From the NCBI GenBank assembly GCA_900767675.1, contig CAAFZX010000048.1, positions 1-64,000 of the forward strand: a stretch of 64,000 nucleotides of DNA, written 5' to 3'. Origin of the DNA: an uncultured Collinsella sp. (lineage in GTDB: Bacteria; Actinomycetota; Coriobacteriia; Coriobacteriales; Coriobacteriaceae). The notes beneath the pieces were generated by a model, which saw only the letters and a program-made list of their open reading frames with translations, was not told where the DNA came from and did no database searches. A program made the translations under genes and the position numbers. Below, one piece after another: positions 44,257 to 53,244 of the stretch (positions are counted from its first letter, which is position 1; every line of letters begins with the position of its first letter).

Positions 44257-45657
44257 TTAGGCCTGCTCGGAAGCCTTGGGCTCGTCCTTGTACAGGACAA
44301 ACGAGACGCCAAAGGAAACCAGCGCGGCGACCGCAAACATGATCGCGTACTGCACGGGCTGGGCCAGGCACAGCAGGATACCGAAGATACCGGTAACGCC
44401 CGTGCCGGAGGCGGCCAGCGAAGTGAGCGCGCAGACCAGGGCACCGCAACCGCCGCCGATGCAGCCGGCGATGAAGGGCTTAAAGAAGCGCAGGTTCACA
44501 CCGAAGATGGCAGGCTCGGTAATGCCCATGAAGGCGGACAGGGCCGAAGGAAGCGCCAGGCCCTTGATCTTGGCATCGCGGGTCTTAAAGGCAACGGCGA
44601 GCGCGGCACCACCCTGGGCGATGTTGGCAGCGCTGGCGATGGGCAGCCAGTAAGTCACGCCGTACTGGGCGAGCTGGCCCAGGTCGATGGCGGTGTACAT
44701 CTGGTGAATACCCGTAACGACCGTGGGGGCATAGAACAGGCCGACGATAAAGGAACCGATGCCGAAGGGCAGGGTCAGCAGGGCCTGGATCAGACCGAGG
44801 ATGGCGTTCTCGGCCCAGACAAAGATGGGGCCGACGGCAACGAGCGTCACGAGCACGGTCACGAACACGGAGACGAGAGGAGTCACAAAGAGGTCGAACA
44901 TCTCAGGAACGATCTTGTGCAGGCGCTTCTCGAGGAAGGCGAGAATGGCGCAGGCGATGACGATGGGGATCACATGACCCTGATAGCCGACCCACTCAAA
45001 GCTGTACACGCCGGGGATGACGGTGACCATGGTCTGCACGCCCTCGGAGGCAACCGTATAGGCGCTCTGCAGCGAGGAGTTGATGAATGCACCACCGACG
45101 ACGGCGCCCAGATACGGGTTGGCGCCAAAGGCCTTAGCGGCGGAGTAACCGATCAGGATCTGCAGAATGCCAAAGGACGTGCCCGAGACCAGATCGGCAA
45201 TCTTATAAATAAAGTTATTGGTGTCGAGCGCGATAAAGCCGTTGGAGGCCATAAAGTTGAGGGCGCTCATAATGCCCAGCAGCAGGCCCGAAGCCACGAT
45301 GGCGGGGATGATGGGGACAAAGACGTCGCCGAGTACCTTAATGGCGCGCATAAAGATGTTCTGCTGCTGCGCCGCGGCCTCCTTGACCTCGGCCTTGGTG
45401 GCAGCCTCGACGCCGCTGAGCGCGATGAACTCTTCGTAGACCTTGTTGACGGTGCCGGTGCCAAAAATAATCTGGAGCTGGCCTTGGGCTTCAAAGACGC
45501 CCTTGGCGCCATCGACATTCTCGAGGGCCTCCTTGTCGACCTTGGCGTTATCGGCAATCACCAGGCGCAGACGCGTGGCGCAGTGTGCGGCCGAAACAAC
45601 GTTGCCGGCGCCACCGATGTTGTCGAGCACCTCTTGGGCTGATTTGCGGTAGTCCAT
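44257..45657 (-). CDS. scrA: PTS sucrose-type transporter EIIBC
   Basis: 466 residues. EIIB domain at 1-90 with the phosphorylated Cys in AAHCATRLR, then the EIIC domain with about ten membrane helices, including GLFYAPTVVTGIHQMY and GITEPAIFGVNLRF. No EIIA domain is fused, so a separate EIIA-Glc must donate phosphate. It imports and phosphorylates sucrose (family SacP/ScrA), consistent with the GH32 hydrolase downstream. The ATG at 45657 is preceded by GGGAAG. Confidence 0.93.
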   Translation of the reverse strand: MDYRKSAQEVLDNIGGAGNVVSAAHCATRLRLVIADNAKVDKEALENVDGAKGVFEAQGQLQIIFGTGTVNKVYEEFIALSGVEAATKAEVKEAAAQQQNIFMRAIKVLGDVFVPIIPAIVASGLLLGIMSALNFMASNGFIALDTNNFIYKIADLVSGTSFGILQILIGYSAAKAFGANPYLGAVVGGAFINSSLQSAYTVASEGVQTMVTVIPGVYSFEWVGYQGHVIPIVIACAILAFLEKRLHKIVPEMFDLFVTPLVSVFVTVLVTLVAVGPIFVWAENAILGLIQALLTLPFGIGSFIVGLFYAPTVVTGIHQMYTAIDLGQLAQYGVTYWLPIASAANIAQGGAALAVAFKTRDAKIKGLALPSALSAFMGITEPAIFGVNLRFFKPFIAGCIGGGCGALVCALTSLAASGTGVTGIFGILLCLAQPVQYAIMFAVAALVSFGVSFVLYKDEPKASEQA

Positions 45658-45713
45658 GACTTCCCTTTCCTCCAACGGGCGCATCTGCACCCGGCCATCT
45701 TTGACACTTACAC

Positions 45714-45727
45714 TGTAATCGTTTTCA
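45714..45727. promoter_or_regulatory. LacI-type operator 1 upstream of the PTS gene
   Basis: TGTAATCGTTTTCA, reverse TGAAAACGATTACA, matches the central-CG palindrome recognised by sucrose/LacI-family repressors. An identical copy lies 26 bp away at 45740. Confidence 0.75.
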
Positions 45728-45739
45728 GTTTCATATATC

Positions 45740-45753
45740 TGTAATCGTTTTCA
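45740..45753. promoter_or_regulatory. LacI-type operator 2 upstream of the PTS gene
   Basis: Second identical copy of TGTAATCGTTTTCA. The 26-bp spacing would allow two dimers to bind near the same side of the helix and bracket the promoter. Confidence 0.75.
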
Positions 45754-45842
45754 TAGTAGGGTGAACGGTAGGAAAAAGGCGGCGAATGGTAGTTTTGGGA
45801 CAAAAAACGGGGGACTCAAAGGCGGGCAGGCACGATCAAGAC

Positions 45843-46823
45843 CTAGACATTCATCAACTGATGGCCGAGCTTGAGCGTCTTTAGGCCGTTCTCCCCCTCC
45901 GCGCCATCGAGCGTGTTGAGCAACATATTGGTCGCCTCGACACCGCTGGTCAGGTAGCCGTAATGCACGGTGGGAATGCCGCCCGTCAGCGCGCGCAAAA
46001 ACGCGTTGTCGCCGAAACCGCTCACGCGGTGCATGCCCTCGCCCGTGCCGCGAACCTCATCGATGGCACGCAGCGCGCCCGCCGCCATGGTGTCGGTCGC
46101 GCAGGCGATAAACGAAACATCGGGAGCGACGGAAAGCAGCTCACGCGCCGCACCATAGCCCGAGTCGAGCGTAAACGAGCCCAGGCGAATCAAGGCGGAA
46201 TCGAGCGGGTTGCCCGCAGCGCGCAGGCCGGCCTCAAAACCGCGACGGCGGTCATAACCGGCAGCGCGGTCCTCTTCGGTAACTCCGATGTAAGCGATCT
46301 TGCCATCCACCCGACCTGCAAGCGCACGGCCGAGCTCAAAGGCAGCCTCGTAATCGTCGTGATAGACGCACGCCGCGCCCTCGACATGCTGGCCGATCAA
46401 CACAATGGGCACACGACACGACTCGATCGCGCGACGGTGCTCATCGGTGATCATGGTTGCCACGAGCACGATGCCATCGACCGGATGGTTCTGGAACAGG
46501 TCGAGATACTCGAGCTCGCGATCGGCCGCGTTATCGGTATTGGCAAGGAGCATCTGGTAGCCACGGCGACCGAGCACCTGGCCAATACCGGCGGTAATGC
46601 GGCTTACGGATTCCGAGTTAATCTTAGGTACGATGACGCCGATGAGCTTGGTGGAACCGGTGCGCAGCGCGCGAGCCTGGCTGGATCGCACGTATCCGGT
46701 CAGCTCAATCGCCTGCTTAATGCGCTCGGCTTTGTCCGCCGAGATATATCCACCGTTGAGGTAGCGCGAGACGGCGGCGCTCGAAACGCCCGCCAGCTCG
46801 GCCACATCTTTCATCTTTACCAC
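45843..46823 (-). CDS. scrR: LacI-family transcriptional repressor (probable sucrose regulator)
   Basis: 326 residues from the GTG at 46823 (MVKMKDVAELAGVS-type start); the ATG at 46814 is an alternative. The HTH reads MKDVAELAGVSSAAVSRYLNGG, followed by the periplasmic-binding-like effector domain (LIGVIVPKINS, VDGIVLVATM, AGYDRRRGFEAGLRAAG). It is the natural regulator of the adjacent PTS/GH32 genes, and an operator of the same type lies in its own upstream region. Confidence 0.9.
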   Translation of the reverse strand: MVKMKDVAELAGVSSAAVSRYLNGGYISADKAERIKQAIELTGYVRSSQARALRTGSTKLIGVIVPKINSESVSRITAGIGQVLGRRGYQMLLANTDNAADRELEYLDLFQNHPVDGIVLVATMITDEHRRAIESCRVPIVLIGQHVEGAACVYHDDYEAAFELGRALAGRVDGKIAYIGVTEEDRAAGYDRRRGFEAGLRAAGNPLDSALIRLGSFTLDSGYGAARELLSVAPDVSFIACATDTMAAGALRAIDEVRGTGEGMHRVSGFGDNAFLRALTGGIPTVHYGYLTSGVEATNMLLNTLDGAEGENGLKTLKLGHQLMNV

Positions 46824-46838
46824 GAGCACCCCTGTCAT

Positions 46839-46852
46839 TGAAATCGCTTTCA
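46839..46852. promoter_or_regulatory. LacI-type operator in front of the repressor gene
   Basis: TGAAAGCGATTTCA on the minus strand has the same TGAAA.CG.TT.CA pattern as the two sites before the PTS gene and lies 16 nt upstream of the chosen start. Suggests autoregulation. Confidence 0.7.
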
Positions 46853-46918
46853 CCATGATACCCGTGAAGACGGCATGCGAACCAAATCGGCCCACCCAGG
46901 TCGAGCATACGCCAGCGA

Positions 46919-47018
46919 GCGGGCAGCTGCCGAGGCGAGGTGCCGCGAAAGAGGAGCGAAGCGTACTTTATGTACGCGAGCGACGGTTTGAATGGCAGAT
47001 CGCCCGGCAGATGCCCGC
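46919..47018. repeat. 100-bp imperfect inverted repeat
   Basis: Nested arms GCGGGC/GCCCGC, TGCCG/CGGCA, and a closing GCGTAC-TTTAT-GTACGC hairpin (46961-46977). Architecture resembles the element upstream of leuS (central stem closing on an AT loop). It lies between the scrR start and the end of the Pel-type operon. Confidence 0.6.
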
Positions 47019-47033
47019 GCAGCGTCGAGCGGT

Positions 47034-47055
47034 CCGGCGTTTGTTAAAACGCCGG
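47034..47055 (-). terminator. Hairpin just after the DUF4956 gene
   Basis: CCGGCGTTT pairs with AAACGCCGG, 4-nt loop, 7 nt downstream of the last gene of the Pel-type operon. The U tract is missing, so it may act with the long inverted repeat next to it. Confidence 0.55.
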
Positions 47056-47062
47056 AACATAG

Positions 47063-47728
47063 TTAGCCGTGATATTCGCCGTTGTATTGGATCAACGTCA
47101 GATCTTCAACGCCGTCGAACGCGCGAATGGCGTCCGCATAGGGCATGTCAACACCGTCCGAGAACACCTCGACGGCCATTTCCACCTTGTCGCCGCGCAT
47201 GGTCTTGGACTTGACGGTAAACTTGGTGCGCCCAAATGCACGCACGATATCGTCGCCGGTGGTCTGGCCCGTGTAGTGAATGACAATCATGTACACGCGC
47301 GCCTTGTCCTGGTGGCTCGCAAAGCCGGCAATCATCACCACAATCACCACTGCCGTAAGCCCCACGAGTGCGTACATGCCGGCGCCTGCCGTAATGCCTG
47401 TGGTAATGGCCCAAAAAAGATACAGCAGGTCGAGCGGGTCCTTAACCGCCGTACGATAGCGGACGATTGACAGAGCACCGACCATACCGAGCGAGATGAC
47501 CACGTTGGTCGAAATCGCGAGCGTGACCATGCAGGTGAGCACGCACATGCCCACAAGCGTCACGGCAAAGCTACGCGAATACACCACGCCGGTAAAAAAG
47601 CGCTTGTACACGTAATAGATCAGGATGCCCATGGCGAGCGCCACGAGCAGCGACAGGCCGATCTTGGCAGGGTCGACCTGACCAAACGCCTCCAAGACGG
47701 AGTTCTTAAAAAAGTCCCTGGTGCTCAT
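47063..47728 (-). CDS. DUF4956 membrane protein
   Basis: 221 residues with about four membrane segments (LSLLVALAMGILIYYVY, SFAVTLVGMCVLTCMVT, then two after LGMVGALSIVRYRTAVKDP) and a C-terminal soluble alpha/beta domain. The SLGMVGALSIVRYRTAVKDP loop is the DUF4956 hallmark. The family has no proven function and is repeatedly found beside VTC-domain genes, as here, 3 nt after the VTC gene. It may serve as membrane anchor or channel for the VTC product (inference). Confidence 0.88.
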   Translation of the reverse strand: MSTRDFFKNSVLEAFGQVDPAKIGLSLLVALAMGILIYYVYKRFFTGVVYSRSFAVTLVGMCVLTCMVTLAISTNVVISLGMVGALSIVRYRTAVKDPLDLLYLFWAITTGITAGAGMYALVGLTAVVIVVMIAGFASHQDKARVYMIVIHYTGQTTGDDIVRAFGRTKFTVKSKTMRGDKVEMAVEVFSDGVDMPYADAIRAFDGVEDLTLIQYNGEYHG

Positions 47729-47731
47729 GGT

Positions 47732-48523
47732 CTAAATATCCCCTCGGTTCTCAAAATCCGATTCCCAGTAATTAAATCCGCGCAGGTAGGCGGTCTTTTC
47801 GTAACACAGGCAGTACTTGGAGACCGCCGTAAGCTCGGCCGCTCCCGGCGGCACCATATCGCGCACCAGCTGCGGGCAAAACTCGGTAAACTTGACCTCC
47901 ATCACCAGCTTGCCGGGCTCCAGCACGGGCAACGCGGGCAAAGTCGCGTCAAAGATGTTAAAGCTTCCCACCGCGGCACGCACGTTCATGTCAAACGTAA
48001 TGCGCACAGTGCCCTCATCCATCACCCACGGCTCGCGCTCGTAATCCACGATGGTCCTCGGGCGCATCACGTTGCAGATGCACTCGATGTAGAACTCGCG
48101 ACAGAGCGGATAGGGGCTCCTCAGCAAAAAGTCGTAGTCGCCAGCCAGAATCTGCTCAAACTCGCCGCGCGTAAGTGGCGCATCCTCCTTGTAGATCCAG
48201 CTGCCGTACTTCTTTTTGCGCTCGAGCTTAATCACCTTGTCGCTGCCGTTATAGATGCGCACGCGATACTTTTTGCGCATGAGAATACCGGCGTCTTTTT
48301 CCTCGTAGGCCGAGTTGCAGTAGTCGTCAAAATACAGGCTGCGAATGGTGTAACCACCCGCCCGTGTATGCTTGTCCAGCTTAAACACCGGCGCCATGCG
48401 ACAGGCAAGCGCAGTGTGCTCGCCCTCGTTAATGAGATATTTGAGCTCGTGGCGGTAACGCTCCTGCGTGGCACGCACAGGCGGGGCCGCCCAGCGCTCA
48501 AGCAGCGCACTAGCCCTCCTCAT
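47732..48523 (-). CDS. VTC domain protein (polyphosphate polymerase fold)
   Basis: 263 residues. The tunnel fold motifs of the VTC/CYTH superfamily are present: RHELKYL (24-30), IRSLYFDD (60-67), KYRVRIY (85-91), IKLERKKK (98-105) and, near the C-terminus, VMEVKFTEF. In yeast Vtc4 the same residues bind ATP and make polyphosphate; bacterial copies are less studied. The ATG at 48523 (GGAGG 6 nt upstream) overlaps the cotH stop by 14 nt. No membrane segment, so it works in the cytoplasm or with the DUF4956 partner. Confidence 0.88.
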   Translation of the reverse strand: MRRASALLERWAAPPVRATQERYRHELKYLINEGEHTALACRMAPVFKLDKHTRAGGYTIRSLYFDDYCNSAYEEKDAGILMRKKYRVRIYNGSDKVIKLERKKKYGSWIYKEDAPLTRGEFEQILAGDYDFLLRSPYPLCREFYIECICNVMRPRTIVDYEREPWVMDEGTVRITFDMNVRAAVGSFNIFDATLPALPVLEPGKLVMEVKFTEFCPQLVRDMVPPGAAELTAVSKYCLCYEKTAYLRGFNYWESDFENRGDI

Positions 48524-50279
48524 ACGTGTCCTCCACGACCTTACCGCCGTCTTGCACGTAAAAACACTTCATGCCGTAGTGCTTGCCGTCGTCGGTCACA
48601 TAGTAGTCAAGCGCATCTTGCGTATAGCCGTCGGAGTTGGTGGCACGCACGCGCACAAAATACTGGCCGGTATCGGGCGCATCGCAGGTCACCTCGGGAA
48701 GCAGCACGTCCTCGGCCTTAAAGACCACATCGCCAATGGCATAGTCGCGCGCCAGCTCCACGGTGTAGCGAATGTCGCGCGCCTCAAAGTCGTAGGACGC
48801 ATCCCAATTAATACGCAGCTTACCGTTATCGATCTGCGGCACGCCGATGTAGAACGGCATGGGCTTTTTAAAACTCTCGCGAAAGCTCTTGTAGTTCTCC
48901 TCGATCTCGGAGGGAATCGCCGCGGCGATCTGCTCGTATTGGTCCTTGGTGACAGGCAGATTGTCGATATCGGGCGAAGCAAAGACCAGGGATTCAGTCA
49001 CATCGCGGTAGTGCTTGATCATCTTGCCCAAGCGTGCCTCGGTCATATACGAGCGCAGGTCCTTGACGGCGCGATCGAGCTCACTGCGAAACGCCTTGCT
49101 GCGCAGCGCACGATTGAATAGCACGTTGCCCCAGTAGTTGCTTACGCCGCGCTCCCAACTCGCATAGTCCGAGAACCCGGCAAGAGACAGCTCCAGCTTG
49201 CGCAGCATACCGTCGTTATCCCAATCTAAAAAGTACCAGGTATTTGAGTTGAGCGGGCTGTACAGATAGCAGTTGCGGTTCTGAGTATCGCAGTTGCCCG
49301 TCAGGATCTGAAACGCCAGCCAATAGACCAGGTTCTCGGTATCAAAGTAGGCGTCGAGCACGTCGTCGATCTTTTGCGAATCGTCGTTGAGCGCGTCGAG
49401 CATCTCGATGAGCTTGGTGTGGTCCGAATCGCCCTTAATCTCGAGCATGCCCTCAAATTTAGCCTGGTTGTAGTCGGGATCGTCGGCGAGCTTAATGATG
49501 TCCTCGTAGCGATGGAAATCGAAGCTGTTCACCTTATACAGATGCCCGTTCTTATCCAAGCCGTGCGCCTTAAGCGCCGTCTTGTTGAGCTGCTCCACCT
49601 GTGTAAACAGCCCGTAGTCCTCAAAGGTGTCGTTGGACTTTTCGGTCTGGTCGCACACCCACAGATGCACAAACTGCGTACGTAGGCCCATCATCTGGGG
49701 AATCCCACGGATAAGGTCGTAGGCCATCTTGTTGCGAAAACGCATACCCTCGCCCATGTGCTTGTTGAGCGCAATCGCGCGCTGTTGGCGCCAGGTACCC
49801 TTGCCCTTTTTGAGCTCCACCTTGTAATTCTTTTGCGAGTTCATGCTCGACGTCTGACCGCGCACCTGCACGGTAGCATTGGGCGCTTCCTCGCCATAGC
49901 CAACCTCGCCGGCCTCCGGGCCCTCTTCGTCGCCCGGCTGCAACAGGCCCATAACCTGATAGCGCGTCACGCCCATGTCGGCATAGTCATACACCGAGTA
50001 CGTGTTGATCTCGGCCCAGCTGTGGTCGGTGTTCTCGGAGCTGTTGCCGCGCGAGACCGTCAGGTACATGGTCACAATGCCCGAGTCGTCGTAGACCTCG
50101 TACAGCTCGTCCTTATCGCGCAGGTGCTTGGACTGGTCGGAGGCCTCGGCCTTTTTAATCTTGCCCTGCTTTTTGACCTTTTTGGTCGAGGAGTCTTCCT
50201 GCACCGAGCAGCCCGAAAGCAACAGCGCACCGGCAGCCGCCTCAAACAGGCGACGGCGAGACATCATCCTATCGGTCAT
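48510..50279 (-). CDS. CotH-family protein, Tat lipoprotein
   Basis: 589 residues from the ATG at 50279 (GGGGAGG upstream). The N-terminus has a twin-arginine stretch (MMSRRRLFEAAAGALLL) and the lipobox LSGC, so it should be exported folded and lipid-anchored. The CotH fold follows: VQVRGQTSS, KNYKVEL, DYGLFTQVEQ and the metal/ATP motif FLDWDNDG. CotH of Bacillus is an atypical kinase phosphorylating coat proteins. A C-terminal fibronectin-like segment (about 500-585) ends the protein. It overlaps pelG by 11 nt. Confidence 0.88.
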   Translation of the reverse strand: MTDRMMSRRRLFEAAAGALLLSGCSVQEDSSTKKVKKQGKIKKAEASDQSKHLRDKDELYEVYDDSGIVTMYLTVSRGNSSENTDHSWAEINTYSVYDYADMGVTRYQVMGLLQPGDEEGPEAGEVGYGEEAPNATVQVRGQTSSMNSQKNYKVELKKGKGTWRQQRAIALNKHMGEGMRFRNKMAYDLIRGIPQMMGLRTQFVHLWVCDQTEKSNDTFEDYGLFTQVEQLNKTALKAHGLDKNGHLYKVNSFDFHRYEDIIKLADDPDYNQAKFEGMLEIKGDSDHTKLIEMLDALNDDSQKIDDVLDAYFDTENLVYWLAFQILTGNCDTQNRNCYLYSPLNSNTWYFLDWDNDGMLRKLELSLAGFSDYASWERGVSNYWGNVLFNRALRSKAFRSELDRAVKDLRSYMTEARLGKMIKHYRDVTESLVFASPDIDNLPVTKDQYEQIAAAIPSEIEENYKSFRESFKKPMPFYIGVPQIDNGKLRINWDASYDFEARDIRYTVELARDYAIGDVVFKAEDVLLPEVTCDAPDTGQYFVRVRATNSDGYTQDALDYYVTDDGKHYGMKCFYVQDGGKVVEDTYEEG

Positions 50280-51813
50280 CAGAACCTCCCCAATGGTTGC
50301 GATACACGTGAACTGCTGCGCGCTCAAACGCGCCATGTGGCTCACCCTTATGGCGACCTTCCTCATAGCGCTGCTCGGCACGGTCGAGCAAGCGGCCCAG
50401 CTGTGTAAACCAGCCCGTCTTGTCAGTAGCCACAATGGGCTGCTGGCTCAGGATACGATACGGCAAGTTGGCGGTATAGGTATCGAGCCGCAGCAGCGCC
50501 ACGATAAAAAACACCGCCGCACCCAACAAAAAGCCAAAGCCGTAAAACTGCTGCGGCAAAAGCAACGACACGGCGGTCGCCAGCCCTGCCACACCGGCAA
50601 ACAGGCCCGAGGCCAGCACGGCCCCCTTGTAGTCGGTAAAGTACAGCAAGATGAGCATCACCGTATTGCCCACGGCATACAGGCCATAGCCCACGCATAA
50701 CGTGCGAAAATACCCGTGCATCAGGTTGTTAAAGCCCAGCGGCAGAGCCGAAAGCACTGTGGTCTCGAGCGAAATGACCGCCGCGGTCACAAACAGCTGC
50801 TTGAGCGCGCAAAACCGCAGTTCTCGGTTGAGCGTGGCAAGCATTTCCTCCTCGGCCACCACGATGTCGCCCACCACGCCACCGTCGTTAAACAGGCTGT
50901 AGTAGTCGCGGTAGCGCGGATAGAAGTTGACCTCGACCGAGACCACAAAGTTGACGGTCGTGACGAGTGTGGTCAAAAACGCAATGAGTGCCGGAACGTC
51001 ATGGTAAGGAGCCCCGTAAAACAGGCCTTTGATCTGCACGCCGATGGGTCCCGCCCAAATGATCGCCAGGTGCGCAAAGAGCCCCAAGTTGGTAAACAGG
51101 CCCGTGAGCGCCAGCGGCATAAACTGATCGAGCCACTGCAAAAAGTGCCAGGGGCTGCGATCGCTCTGAGGAAAATACCGATACAGCAGGACCACGTCCC
51201 AGGCGAGCATGACACCGTAGCCCAGGGCGATTGACGCCAGCAAACCCTCGACCGGAGGCAGCCCCAGCGCCAGCGACGCCAGGGCGCACAGGCACGCCAC
51301 GCCAATGGCAGCCGCAAAGCTGCACAGGATGCCGCGATAGTCCTTAATGGCCGTGAGGTAGCTCATGCCGTTCCAGTTGACAATCATGATGTTGAAGAGC
51401 CACAGGCACAGCAGCCCCTGCAGCAGCGTGGCGCCCGAGAACAGCAGAAAGACGCCGTAGAGCACCGTGCCCGCAACGAGCATGATGGCGTTGGAACCCC
51501 AAAACGAGGGCAGGATCTCTGTGTCGCGCTCAGCAAACAGCATGTCGGCCAAAAAACGCGTGACCGGCATAGAGAAAAAGCTCGTGAGCGTGAGCGACGC
51601 CAGCAGCGTATAGGTCACCATGCACACCAGCAGATCCTGGTTGGCGCGCCCCACGCCCCACAGACCGCACAGCACCAAGATACCCACCTGGAGTAGCACG
51701 CCCAGCAGCATGGGGCCCGTGCACACAATGCCAGCGTAGCCATAGGCGCGCATCGTGGCAAACAGACCCTTGCGCCTAAATAGGCGTTTGAGCTCAAAAC
51801 CGATTCCGGCCAA
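50269..51813 (-). CDS. pelG: Exopolysaccharide exporter PelG
   Basis: 514 residues, about twelve membrane helices, starting MAGIGFELKRLFRRKG, the PelG signature. It is a MOP-superfamily transporter (Wzx relative) that works with PelF, PelD and PelE in synthesis and inner-membrane export of Pel. The hydrophilic C-terminal 60 residues are unusual in amount of charge. It starts 3 nt after the pelF stop. Confidence 0.93.
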   Translation of the reverse strand: MAGIGFELKRLFRRKGLFATMRAYGYAGIVCTGPMLLGVLLQVGILVLCGLWGVGRANQDLLVCMVTYTLLASLTLTSFFSMPVTRFLADMLFAERDTEILPSFWGSNAIMLVAGTVLYGVFLLFSGATLLQGLLCLWLFNIMIVNWNGMSYLTAIKDYRGILCSFAAAIGVACLCALASLALGLPPVEGLLASIALGYGVMLAWDVVLLYRYFPQSDRSPWHFLQWLDQFMPLALTGLFTNLGLFAHLAIIWAGPIGVQIKGLFYGAPYHDVPALIAFLTTLVTTVNFVVSVEVNFYPRYRDYYSLFNDGGVVGDIVVAEEEMLATLNRELRFCALKQLFVTAAVISLETTVLSALPLGFNNLMHGYFRTLCVGYGLYAVGNTVMLILLYFTDYKGAVLASGLFAGVAGLATAVSLLLPQQFYGFGFLLGAAVFFIVALLRLDTYTANLPYRILSQQPIVATDKTGWFTQLGRLLDRAEQRYEEGRHKGEPHGAFERAAVHVYRNHWGGSDDR

Positions 51814-51816
51814 CGG

Positions 51817-53244
51817 CTACTCCCCCTCTCTGGGCAGGTCAAACGCGCGCGCCGTCTCGTCGTACACCGCGCGATAGTTGGCGAGCATCTGCTCGTGCAA
51901 AAAGTACGTGGCAACGCGACGCTGGCCACGCTCCCCCATCTCAATGCGACGGGCGCGGCTTGTGCACATGCGCTCCATGGCATCAGCCAAGCCCTTGCGA
52001 TACATAGGCGGCGTCACAAAACCCGCCACGCCAAAATCATCGCCCGGGGCGCCTTCGAGCAGCTCACGGCAGCAGCCCACCTCGGTCGTCACGCAGGGAC
52101 GGCGCGCCGCAAGCGACTCCAGCACGCTGAGCGGCTGGCCTTCGGAGATGCTCGTCAAAATGGTAAAGTCGAGCTTTTCCATGTACTCAACCACGTTGAC
52201 GCGGCCGGTAAAGATCAGGTCGCGCACGCCCAGGGTGTCGACCAGAGCGTGGCACTCAGCACCGTACTCCTCGTCGTCCACGCCACCCATGATGTGCAGA
52301 CGCACCTTGGGCAGGCGCTCGTGCAGTTCAAAGAAGGCATAGATCATGGTCTTGACGTCCTTAATGGGCGCCAGGCGCACCACCGCGCCAATGTCAACCC
52401 AGCCATCATCGGGCTTTAAGGGAATGTCCTTAAAGCGGTCGAGCTGGATGCCGTTGGGGATGACCAGGCATTTGTCCGCATCGCAGCCCATATCGATCTG
52501 CGTCTTGCGAGCGTTATGGAACAAGCTCGTCACGCGGAAGGCGCGGCGGTAGATCTCCTCCGAAAGCAGGTAGAAAAAGCGAATCCAGCGGTCCTTAAAC
52601 GACGGCACCACCCAGTCGGCGCGAATGATCTCTTCCTCGCGCTCGCGGGTATAAATGCCGTGCTCGGTCAGCAGCACCGGAGCCTGGTGAACGCTTGAGC
52701 CCAGGCAGGCGAGCAGGCCGCCGTAGCCGGTCGAGATGGCATGGTACACATCGGCCGCCGGCACCTCGCTGCCCAGAAGGTAGAGCACGGGCAGCAGCAT
52801 GGAGCGCATGGTGTGGAATGCATCGGCAAAGGGCGTGTAGGGGTACTCGGCCAGGCATACATCGCGAAAGATATCCATAAACGTGCGGCTCTGCAAAAAC
52901 GAGAGCGGATGCACGCGACGGCGGTGGAAGATATCGAACAGCACGTCCCAGTCCGGATTGGAGAGCGAAACCAGACGGCGTAGCGCCTCGCGCTCACGGT
53001 CGTTAAAGCTAGCTTCTTCTTGCTCGCCCGAAAGACGCAGCGCGTCGTCCAAGAACACCTCGTGCACCGCGACCACGTTTTTGGGGAGCTCGTAGACAAA
53101 CTTGCCGCGGTCGGCAGCATGCGCGCCAATCACCCACAGCACAAACTCGTGCTCGGGCATGGCCTGTATATAGCCGTGCATCCATGTGGACACGCCGCCG
53201 TGCACATAGGGGTAGCAGCCCTCGAGTACCAAGCAGATTCTCAT
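51817..53244 (-). CDS. pelF: Glycosyltransferase PelF (GT4)
   Basis: 475 residues from the ATG at 53244, which overlaps the preceding stop as ATGA. MRICLVLEGCYPYVHGGVSTW is the PelF start; HGIYTREREEEI, VIPNGIQLDRF and the EGQPLSVLESLAARRP nucleotide-sugar site are conserved. PelF polymerises UDP-activated sugars (UDP-GalNAc/GlcNAc in Pel) in the cytoplasm. The open frame continuing to 53481 is a shadow of the upstream gene. Confidence 0.95.
   Translation of the reverse strand: MRICLVLEGCYPYVHGGVSTWMHGYIQAMPEHEFVLWVIGAHAADRGKFVYELPKNVVAVHEVFLDDALRLSGEQEEASFNDREREALRRLVSLSNPDWDVLFDIFHRRRVHPLSFLQSRTFMDIFRDVCLAEYPYTPFADAFHTMRSMLLPVLYLLGSEVPAADVYHAISTGYGGLLACLGSSVHQAPVLLTEHGIYTREREEEIIRADWVVPSFKDRWIRFFYLLSEEIYRRAFRVTSLFHNARKTQIDMGCDADKCLVIPNGIQLDRFKDIPLKPDDGWVDIGAVVRLAPIKDVKTMIYAFFELHERLPKVRLHIMGGVDDEEYGAECHALVDTLGVRDLIFTGRVNVVEYMEKLDFTILTSISEGQPLSVLESLAARRPCVTTEVGCCRELLEGAPGDDFGVAGFVTPPMYRKGLADAMERMCTSRARRIEMGERGQRRVATYFLHEQMLANYRAVYDETARAFDLPREGE

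Noticed and set aside
46939..47020. CRISPR-like or tandem repeat array
   Set aside because: Only one nested inverted repeat is present, with no regularly spaced direct repeats. No CRISPR array was seen anywhere in the window.
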